NCBI GenBank assembly: GCA_947166955.1
Contig: CAMVGI010000106.1
Span: 1-5,465, forward strand
Source of the DNA: an uncultured Clostridia bacterium
GTDB lineage: Bacteria > Bacillota_A > Clostridia > Oscillospirales > Oscillospiraceae
DNA: 5,465 bases
Direction: 5' to 3'
The number at the start of each line of letters is the position of its first letter. The stretch's first letter is position 1. The notes beneath the pieces were generated by a model. That model did not search any database. It saw nothing but the letters and a program-made list of their open reading frames with translations, and had not been told where the DNA came from. Made by a program: the position numbers and the translations under genes. Shown here one piece after another: positions 1 through 5,465 of this stretch.

Positions 1-736
1 GCTCGATGCTCTCGTCGACCTTGGACTTCTTGCGCATACCCGCGGTGTCGATGAAAACGTACTTCCCCGTCTCGTTTTCAAAGCGGCTGTCGATGGCGTC
101 GCGCGTGGTGCCCGCGACGTTGCTCACGATCATGCGCTCCGTGCCGAGGATGCGGTTGACGAGCGAGGACTTGCCGACGTTCGGCTTGCCGATGACCGCG
201 ACCTTGATCGCGTCGTCCTCCTCGTCCTCCCCGCTCTCGGGCGGGAAGTATTCAAGGCAGCGGTCGAGCAGGTCGCCCGTGCCGTGTCCGTGCACCGCCG
301 AGACCGCCACGGGATCGCCGAGACCGAGGTTGTAGAACTCGTAGTAATCGGGATCGGGCGCGCCGGTGGCGTCCATCTTGTTCACCGCAAGCACAATGGG
401 CTTGCCGGACTTGAGGAGCATCGTCGCGACCTCCTGATCGTTCGCGGTCAATCCCGTCTTGACGTCGGTGAGGAAAATGATGACGTCCGCATGGTCAATG
501 GCGATCTGCGCCTGCTCGCGCATGAACATGAGGATCTGGTCGTCGCTGCGCGGCTCGATTCCGCCGGTATCGACGAGCATAAACTTCCGCCCCGCCCACT
601 CGCATTCGCCGTAGATGCGGTCGCGCGTGACGCCGGGGGTATCCTCGACGATGGCGAGGCGCTGCCCGATGAGTTTATTGAAAAGCATCGACTTGCCGAC
701 GTTCGGCCTGCCGACAATAGCAACCAAAGGTTTCAT
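1..736 (-). CDS. der: Ribosome biogenesis GTPase Der (EngA), C-terminus cut by window edge
   Basis: Der is a GTPase with two tandem G domains that binds the 50S ribosomal subunit and is needed for its late assembly in the cytoplasm. Translating the minus strand from the ATG at 736-734 gives 245 residues with no stop before position 1. Domain 1 shows G1 GRPNVGKS (residues 9-16), TPGVTRD (33-39), G3 DTGG (56-59), G4 NKMD (119-122) and a G5-like SA (146-147). An acidic linker (about 168-175) leads to domain 2, with G1 GKPNVGKS (183-190), AGTTRD (208-213) and G3 DTAG (230-233). Family members are about 435-440 aa, so the end of domain 2 and the KH-like domain are missing only because the window ends. 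An AGGAGG at 746-741, 4 nt upstream, supports the start. The ATG overlaps the stop of the upstream gene as ATGA (736-733), which suggests translational coupling. One oddity is Met at residue 17, where Thr usually follows GKS. Confidence 0.97.
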   Translation of the reverse strand, partial: MKPLVAIVGRPNVGKSMLFNKLIGQRLAIVEDTPGVTRDRIYGECEWAGRKFMLVDTGGIEPRSDDQILMFMREQAQIAIDHADVIIFLTDVKTGLTANDQEVATMLLKSGKPIVLAVNKMDATGAPDPDYYEFYNLGLGDPVAVSAVHGHGTGDLLDRCLEYFPPESGEDEEDDAIKVAVIGKPNVGKSSLVNRILGTERMIVSNVAGTTRDAIDSRFENETGKYVFIDTAGMRKKSKVDESIE

Positions 737-2040
737 ACTGCCTCCTTTTGAAAAATGGCGTCCACCAGCGAATATCCGTCGGTTTCCGACACGACGACGG
801 GCCGCTTCAGCGCTTCGGAAAGCTGCGGCACCGTCACGTCGTCGAGAAACACGCCCTCGCCGTGGCGCAGCATGTTCGCCGGAATGATGACGCGCGCGCC
901 GAGCGTCTCCCGCGCGGTGAGCTGCGCGATAATGTCCTGCCCCGTCACGAGGCCGGAAACCGTGATCAAATGCCCAAAGAAGTCGTTGACGATGGCGACG
1001 ACTTCGCCGCGCAGCGACGGATATTTCTCTTTTGCCGCGTTCACGAGCCGCTCGATGAACGGCGCCGCGGCCACGCCCGTCGCGATCGTGAAGCCCGGCA
1101 CGTCGCCGTCCTCCACATCCGCGAGACCGTCCAGGAACTCGTTCATCGTGCTGCGGAGCATCCCCACGCCGTTGTCGAGCTGCTGAAAGTCCTCATAGTA
1201 GTCCTCGTCCGGCAGCGGGCGCTCCGCCTTTAAATAAAGCTCGTCCGCGCAAAAGAACATGCGCGTGCCGTAACGCTCCTTGCAAACCGCGCCGTACTCG
1301 TCCACGGTGTCGATGATCTCGCAGGCTTTCTCCTTGTCCACCGGCGGGAGCTTGGCAAGCCCCTTGCGGTATTTGGTCAACCCCACCGGCACGACGGAGC
1401 AGGAATGGAAGCCGATGTCCATCAGGTCCTCGATCGTGCGGCGCAGATGCTCGCCGTCGTTCCAACCAGGGCAGACGACGATCTGGCCGTTCATTTCGAT
1501 GCCCGCCTTGCCGAACGCGCGCATATAATCGAGGCTCTGCGCGGCGTCCTTGTTGCCGAGGAGCGTCCGCCGCAGCTGCGGCTCCGTCGCCTGTACGGAG
1601 ACGTTGATGGGGCTGATGCGCAGGTCGATGATGCGCTGCGCTTCGCGCTCGGTGAGATTGGTGAGCGTGATGTAGTTCCCCATCAGGAACGAAAGGCGCG
1701 CGTCGTCGTCCTTGAAATAGAGCGTGTCGCGCATTCCGGGCGGCATCTGGTCGACGAAACAGAAAACGCAGTGGTTGGAGCAGGGGCGTGGTTCGTCCAT
1801 GAGGTAGGTGTCGAAGTTCAGCCCCAGATCCTGTCCCTCGTACTTCTTGACGCGGAGCGTGCGCGCCTTTCCCTCCGGCGAGAGCAGCTCGACGGTGATT
1901 TTGGGATCGTAGCAGTAGAAGCGATAGTCCAGCACGTCCACGATCTCGTGCCCGTTGAGGCGCAGCAGCGTCTCGCCTGCGCGGATACCCGCCTTTTCCG
2001 CGGGACTTCCCTCGTCGATCGACGTGATGACCGTGCTCAT
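733..2040 (-). CDS. DUF512 family protein: PDZ-like + radical SAM + DUF512 (putative Fe-S enzyme)
   Basis: This is a complete 435-aa protein of the DUF512 family; its reaction is not known to me. Residues about 1-65 form a PDZ-like domain ([19 protein letters not shown]). A radical-SAM-type cluster motif CxxxCxxC follows at C87, C91 and C94 (CSNHCVFCF), then the family's [18 protein letters not shown] and [14 protein letters not shown] blocks. The C-terminal DUF512 half carries CPGWNDG (about 191) and [16 protein letters not shown] (about 354-370). Length and block order match the usual family architecture. The start is supported by AGGAGG at 2053-2048, 7 nt from the ATG, and by a promoter just upstream. 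The gene overlaps der by 4 nt, and this pairing with der recurs in Firmicutes. The likely role is an enzyme with a [4Fe-4S] cluster and SAM chemistry, cytosolic because no signal peptide or membrane helix is visible. A link to ribosome biogenesis is only an inference from the neighbour. Confidence 0.95.
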   Translation of the reverse strand: MSTVITSIDEGSPAEKAGIRAGETLLRLNGHEIVDVLDYRFYCYDPKITVELLSPEGKARTLRVKKYEGQDLGLNFDTYLMDEPRPCSNHCVFCFVDQMPPGMRDTLYFKDDDARLSFLMGNYITLTNLTEREAQRIIDLRISPINVSVQATEPQLRRTLLGNKDAAQSLDYMRAFGKAGIEMNGQIVVCPGWNDGEHLRRTIEDLMDIGFHSCSVVPVGLTKYRKGLAKLPPVDKEKACEIIDTVDEYGAVCKERYGTRMFFCADELYLKAERPLPDEDYYEDFQQLDNGVGMLRSTMNEFLDGLADVEDGDVPGFTIATGVAAAPFIERLVNAAKEKYPSLRGEVVAIVNDFFGHLITVSGLVTGQDIIAQLTARETLGARVIIPANMLRHGEGVFLDDVTVPQLSEALKRPVVVSETDGYSLVDAIFQKEAV

Positions 2041-2083
2041 GGACTCGCCTCCTCTCTGCCGATGCGCATAATATAACTAATAT

Positions 2084-2112
2084 AGTATAACCGAAGCACC
2101 GGCGTTTCGCAA
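2084..2112 (-). promoter_or_regulatory. Sigma-A-type promoter for the DUF512-der unit
   Basis: On the minus strand, a -35 TTGCGA (2112-2107) and a -10 TATACT (2089-2084) are separated by 17 nt. Transcription would start near 2077 and give a leader of about 35-40 nt before the DUF512 ATG. A second A/T-rich box, TATATT (around 2074-2069), could act as an alternative -10. The -35 lies only 14 bp from the -35 of the divergent plus-strand promoter. An A-rich tract (2115-2122) sits between them. Read from sequence; not experimentally supported here. Confidence 0.72.
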
Positions 2113-2126
2113 GGCAAAAAAATTGG

Positions 2127-2155
2127 TTGACAGGCGCGCGGCGCTCCGTTATAAT
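2127..2155 (+). promoter_or_regulatory. Perfect-consensus sigma-A promoter for the EamA-like gene
   Basis: The -35 is TTGACA (2127-2132) and the -10 is TATAAT (2150-2155), with a spacer of exactly 17 nt. All twelve hexamer bases match the vegetative consensus, which is rare for a transporter gene. The predicted transcript starts around 2161-2163 and has a leader of about 75 nt before the ATG at 2238. An A-tract (2115-2122) directly upstream could act as an UP-like element. Such a strong promoter followed by a terminator-like hairpin suggests that output is controlled after initiation. Confidence 0.85.
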
Positions 2156-2169
2156 GAGCTTGCGAAAAG

Positions 2170-2182
2170 CCGAATCATTCGG
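2170..2182 (+). promoter_or_regulatory. Small leader hairpin upstream of the attenuator
   Basis: CCGAA (2170-2174) can pair with TTCGG (2178-2182) around a 3-nt loop, near the very 5' end of the predicted leader RNA. The bases GCCGA (2169-2173) can instead pair with TCGGC (2206-2210), which lies in the right arm of the following terminator hairpin. These mutually exclusive pairings resemble an antiterminator/terminator switch. I see no match to a riboswitch consensus I could name confidently. Confidence 0.45.
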
Positions 2183-2187
2183 TACTG

Positions 2188-2218
2188 CCGCCACCCGTCG
2201 TCGGGTCGGCGGTTTTTT
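2188..2218 (+). terminator. Intrinsic terminator-like hairpin in the leader (candidate attenuator)
   Basis: CCGCC (2188-2192) pairs with GGCGG (2208-2212) and ACCCG (2193-2197) pairs with CGGGT (2202-2206). A single bulged C at 2207 separates the two helices, and the loop is TCGT. Six T residues (2213-2218) follow immediately. This is the shape of a Rho-independent terminator. It lies after the start of the predicted transcript and before the ribosome binding site of the gene at 2238, so it would stop transcription after about 55 nt unless it is disrupted. Confidence 0.72.
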
Positions 2219-2224
2219 GATTAT

Positions 2225-2230
2225 GGGAGG
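2225..2230 (+). promoter_or_regulatory. Ribosome binding site that sets the EamA-like start
   Basis: GGGAGG lies 7 nt before the ATG at 2238. It decides the start against the in-frame upstream starts at 2127 and 2154, which overlap the -35 and -10 and would lie outside the transcript. It begins 7 nt after the T-tract of the leader hairpin. Confidence 0.85.
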
Positions 2231-2237
2231 TATCGTT

Positions 2238-2663
2238 ATGTGGAACTTGCTTTGGCCGCTGCTGTTGCTTGTCGGCTCCAACACCGTCTATCAGATCTGC
2301 GCCAAATCCGTGCCGGAAAGGGTGAACGCCTTCGGCGCGCTGACCGTCACCTATCTCGTCGGCGCGGCGCTCTCCGCAACCGTGTTTCTCGCGAGCGTCA
2401 AGCCGGGAAACGCGCTCGCGGAGCTTGGTAAGGTCAATTGGGCGTCGTTCGTGCTCGGTCTCGCCATCGTGGGGCTGGAGGCGGGCAGCGTCTTCATGTA
2501 CCGCGCGGGCTGGAAGATAAGCGTCGGCTCGATGATCGCCAACATCGCCCTCGCCGTCGTGCTGGTGTTCGTCGGGTATCTGCTGTTCCGTGAGACGATC
2601 ACCGTCCGCCAGCTCGTCGGCGTCGCGGTCTGCGCCGTCGGGCTGTGGCTCGTCACGAAGTAA
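2238..2663 (+). CDS. Half-size EamA/DMT-family membrane transporter
   Basis: This 141-aa integral membrane protein has a single EamA-type domain of the drug/metabolite transporter superfamily. About five hydrophobic helices are visible (residues about 3-22, 31-53, 67-88, 95-117 and 121-139). Typical EamA members have two such repeats (about 300 aa), so this one probably works as a dimer, as the SMR proteins do. That is inference. It lacks the Glu in helix 1 that defines SMR multidrug pumps, where it reads GSNTVYQICAKSVP. An acidic residue sits in helix 3 instead (E81 in GLEAGSVFMYRAGW). The substrate cannot be told from the sequence. The gene stands alone on the plus strand, with a consensus promoter, a structured leader and a strong terminator 23 nt after its TAA. 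Its context gives no pathway. Confidence 0.88.
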   Translation: MWNLLWPLLLLVGSNTVYQICAKSVPERVNAFGALTVTYLVGAALSATVFLASVKPGNALAELGKVNWASFVLGLAIVGLEAGSVFMYRAGWKISVGSMIANIALAVVLVFVGYLLFRETITVRQLVGVAVCAVGLWLVTK

Positions 2664-2685
2664 GGCGCTCGGCTGAACAAAGCGT

Positions 2686-2721
2686 AAAAAACGGGCGGGA
2701 GCGATGCTCCCGCCCGTTTTT
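2686..2721. terminator. Bidirectional intrinsic terminator between the convergent EamA-like gene and rplS
   Basis: A perfect 16-bp inverted repeat has arms at 2687-2702 and 2706-2721 around the 3-nt loop GAT. Its core is an 11-bp GC-rich stem (2692-2702 with 2706-2716). On the plus strand the core is followed by TTTTT (2717-2721), and on the minus strand by six T (2691-2686). It therefore ends the EamA-like transcript and, read the other way, the rplS transcript. Confidence 0.93.
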
Positions 2722-2736
2722 CTCTCACATTGCCTC

Positions 2737-3078
2737 TTACAGCTTCTCGCGGATCTTGGCGGCCTTGCCGACACGACCGCGCAGATAGTACAGCTTGGCG
2801 CGACGGACATAGCCCTTGCGCACGGTCTCGATCTTCTCGATCGAGGGGCTGTGGATGGGGAACACCTTCTCCACGCCGACGCCGTAGGCGAGGCGGCGCA
2901 CGGTGATGGTTTCCTCAATGCCGCCGTGCTTCTTGGCAATGACGATGCCCTCGAAGACCTGGATACGCTCGCGGGAGCCTTCCTTGATGCGCACGTGCAC
3001 GCGGACGGTATCGCCGACGTTGGCAACGGGCGTCTCAGCCTTCATCTGCTGCTTTTCGAGTTCCTTGATGAGATCCAT
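2737..3078 (-). CDS. rplS: 50S ribosomal protein L19
   Basis: L19 is a 50S subunit protein at the interface with 30S, where it contributes to an intersubunit bridge. The 113 residues match the usual length of about 115 and show the family blocks: [14 protein letters not shown] (about 21-34), [11 protein letters not shown] (40-50), [23 protein letters not shown] and the basic C-terminus [24 protein letters not shown] at 3093-3088, 9 nt before the ATG, supports the start. The gene has its own promoter and is followed at once by the bidirectional terminator, so it looks monocistronic. In many Firmicutes rplS sits at the end of an rpsP-rimM-trmD cluster; none of those genes is seen here. Confidence 0.98.
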   Translation of the reverse strand: MDLIKELEKQQMKAETPVANVGDTVRVHVRIKEGSRERIQVFEGIVIAKKHGGIEETITVRRLAYGVGVEKVFPIHSPSIEKIETVRKGYVRRAKLYYLRGRVGKAAKIREKL

Positions 3079-3169
3079 GGATGTTTTCCTCCTGTTTTAT
3101 AGGCGTTCATGGTCGTTTGTTCGAGACGCGCCATTCGCGCCCACGGCAGAGGACCGCCCTTTTTCAAGC
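3079..3169 (-). promoter_or_regulatory. 5' leader of rplS with a GC-rich hairpin (candidate L19 autoregulatory leader)
   Basis: The predicted transcript start near 3169 gives an untranslated leader of about 90 nt. It contains one clear hairpin: GGCGCG (3141-3136) pairs with CGCGTC (3130-3125), including one G-U pair, around the loop AATGG. Structured L19 leaders that bind the protein are known in Firmicutes. I cannot confirm from the sequence alone that this one belongs to that RNA family. No T-tract follows the hairpin, so any control would more likely act on translation. Confidence 0.4.
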
Positions 3170-3175
3170 TGGGAT

Positions 3176-3204
3176 AGAATATCATAAGGTTTTGCAAAAT
3201 GCAA
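3176..3204 (-). promoter_or_regulatory. Sigma-A-type promoter for rplS
   Basis: On the minus strand, a -35 TTGCAT (3204-3199) and a -10 TATTCT (3181-3176) are separated by exactly 17 nt. A run of eight A (3215-3208, minus strand) lies just upstream of the -35 and could act as an UP element, as expected for a highly expressed ribosomal protein gene. The -35 lies inside one arm of an 11-bp inverted repeat. Confidence 0.72.
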
Positions 3205-3224
3205 GCCTTTTTTTTGCATTTTGC
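3194..3224. repeat. Perfect 11-bp inverted repeat overlapping the rplS -35
   Basis: GCAAAATGCAA (3194-3204) and TTGCATTTTGC (3214-3224) are exact reverse complements with a 9-bp spacer (GCC plus six T). The right arm begins 16 bp past the hinT stop on the minus strand. The left arm contains the whole -35 hexamer of the rplS promoter. It could be a protein-binding operator, or a weak hairpin ending the alaS-hinT transcript. The A/T-rich stem without a following T-tract in either direction argues against an efficient intrinsic terminator. Confidence 0.65.
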
Positions 3225-3239
3225 TTCCTTTTTCACGTT

Positions 3240-3578
3240 TCAGCCCGGCGGCCAGGTCATATCGCGGCCCGCGAGCACATGGAAGTGCAGGTGCGGCACG
3301 CTCTGTCCCGCCTGCTCGCCGATATTCGACACGATGCGGTAGCTTTCGATACCCTTCTCCTTCGTCAGCTTCGCGATCACCTCAAAGATGTGCGCGACGA
3401 CCGTGCTGTTGCTCCCGTCGATCTCCGCGGCGGAGGCAACGTGCCGCTTCGGAATGACCAGAAAGTGCGTTGGCGCCTGCGGCGCGATGTCGTTGAAGGC
3501 ATAGCACAGCTCGTCCTCATAGACTTTGGCGCTGGGAATTTCCCCGGAAATGATCTTGCAAAACAGGCAATCCGACAT
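3240..3578 (-). CDS. hinT: HIT family (HinT-like) purine nucleoside phosphoramidase
   Basis: This is a 112-aa cytosolic protein of the histidine triad family, which hydrolyses AMP-linked phosphoramidates and aminoacyl-adenylates. The N-terminus CLFCKIISGEIPSAKVYED is the standard HinT start. The blocks APTHFLVIPKRH (about 35-46) and the catalytic triad HLHFHVL (three alternating His, about 96-102) are intact. Two cysteines in CLFC, found in many bacterial members, could bind zinc with nearby histidines. The length fits the family (about 110-120 aa). The start is supported by AAAGGAG at 3592-3586, 7 nt from the ATG. It lies 26 nt after the DUF4250 gene with no visible promoter between them, so it is probably co-transcribed with alaS. 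That fits a role in clearing aminoacyl-AMP, but the link is inference. The gene symbol is assigned by family and not by tested orthology. Confidence 0.93.
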   Translation of the reverse strand: MSDCLFCKIISGEIPSAKVYEDELCYAFNDIAPQAPTHFLVIPKRHVASAAEIDGSNSTVVAHIFEVIAKLTKEKGIESYRIVSNIGEQAGQSVPHLHFHVLAGRDMTWPPG

Positions 3579-3604
3579 GATATGGCTCCTTTCTTCTGTT
3601 GTAC

Positions 3605-3777
3605 CTATAAAAACCGGTTCTGCCGCGCGTCATACGCGTAACCGATCGCGGCGAGCGCGTCGGCGATCTTCTCCGGCTCCGCGCCCTCCGCGGCGCAAAG
3701 CTCGTCGAAGCTTTCATATTCGTCGCGCAGCTTCGTGTTCACGACGCTCAGCAGCATGGCGGGATCGCGCGGGAGCA

Positions 3778-3778
<1 letters not shown>
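3605..3778 (-). CDS. DUF4250 domain-containing small protein
   Basis: This is a complete 57-aa gene, easily missed because it is so short. It starts with MLPRDPAMLLSVVNTKLRD, the characteristic opening of DUF4250 proteins. It continues with ESFDELCAAEG (residues 22-32), an acidic helix and an aromatic end AIGYAYDARQNRFL, then TAG at 3607-3605. The function of the family is unknown to me. The compact helical pattern (FDELC...IADALAAIGY) hints at a small helix-turn-helix-like fold, but no DNA-contact residues can be argued from it. The ATG shares one base with the alaS stop (TGATG, 3780-3776). Only a weak GGTGGG precedes it, so it is probably translated by ribosomes that finish alaS and restart. 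The hinT gene follows 26 nt later. Confidence 0.88.

Positions 3779-5465
<1,687 letters not shown>

Noticed and set aside
1405..2076. 223-codon plus-strand open frame antisense to the DUF512 gene
   Set aside because: Typical antisense shadow in GC-rich DNA, with no ribosome binding site or recognisable domain. The opposite strand carries the intact conserved gene.
2170..2218. Guanidine-II (mini-ykkC) riboswitch upstream of the transporter
   Set aside because: There are two tandem hairpins before a small transporter gene, but neither loop is the ACGR expected for that class (loops are TCA and TCGT). The second hairpin is also followed directly by a T-tract. The general attenuator hypothesis is kept.
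2127..2237. N-terminal extension of the EamA-like protein, starting at TTG 2127 or ATG 2154
   Set aside because: These starts overlap the -35 and -10 boxes and lie before the predicted transcript start. The extension is Arg-rich and is encoded by the hairpin. GGGAGG sits correctly before the ATG at 2238.
1193..2284. 363-codon minus-strand open frame overlapping the DUF512 gene
   Set aside because: It is an Arg/His/Ala-rich shadow of the DUF512 gene in another frame, with no family motif. It runs across the divergent promoter region, while the overlapping frame has clear domains and a good ribosome binding site.
3194..3224. Intrinsic terminator for the alaS-DUF4250-hinT operon
   Set aside because: The 11-bp stem is A/T-rich and is followed on the minus strand by AAAACC, with no T-tract, so an efficient Rho-independent terminator is not supported. 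It is listed as an inverted repeat only.
3042..3236. 64-codon minus-strand frame across the rplS leader
   Set aside because: It begins upstream of the rplS promoter, has no ribosome binding site, is low in complexity at its N-terminus and ends inside rplS. It is better explained as untranslated promoter and leader.
3517..3717. 66-codon minus-strand frame between alaS and hinT
   Set aside because: This is an Arg/Ser-rich shadow. The DUF4250 frame at 3605-3778 in the same region has a recognisable family sequence and proper coupling to alaS.

Overview
This window looks like a chromosomal housekeeping segment from a GC-rich member of the Clostridia, probably an Oscillospiraceae/Ruminococcaceae-type gut Firmicute. 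This placement is an inference. It rests on strong AGGAGG-type ribosome binding sites, sigma-A-type promoters, a DUF512/PDZ radical-SAM gene directly in front of der, a DUF4250 small protein, a half-size EamA transporter, and strong G/C bias at third codon positions. I see no mobile element, CRISPR array, tRNA, rRNA or phage gene.

Layout. (1) Positions 1-2040, minus strand: a two-gene unit. A 435-aa PDZ/radical-SAM/DUF512 protein comes first. It overlaps by ATGA with der (EngA), a double-GTPase ribosome assembly factor whose C-terminus lies beyond position 1. (2) Positions 2041-2237: a compact divergent promoter region. The minus promoter drives the DUF512-der unit. The plus promoter has perfect consensus hexamers and drives a short leader holding an intrinsic-terminator-like hairpin. 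(3) Positions 2238-2663, plus strand: a 141-aa single-domain EamA/DMT membrane protein. (4) Positions 2686-2721: a bidirectional terminator between convergent genes. (5) Positions 2737-3078, minus: rplS (ribosomal protein L19), with its own promoter and a leader of about 90 nt. (6) Positions 3240-5465, minus: alaS (N-terminus beyond the window), a 57-aa DUF4250 gene overlapping it at TGATG, then a HIT-family hinT-like gene. These three read as one operon.

Functionally, most of the window serves translation: alanine charging with editing (AlaS), the 50S subunit (L19) and 50S assembly (Der). The HIT hydrolase is plausibly linked to AlaS, because HinT enzymes can cleave aminoacyl-adenylates. The transporter is the one accessory-looking gene. 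Its promoter-leader-terminator arrangement is the most interesting regulatory feature here and is a candidate attenuator or riboswitch. No stretch above 300 bases lacks a gene; the longest gaps are 2041-2237 and 3079-3239, and both are filled with regulatory elements. I do not see an obvious new multi-gene system.
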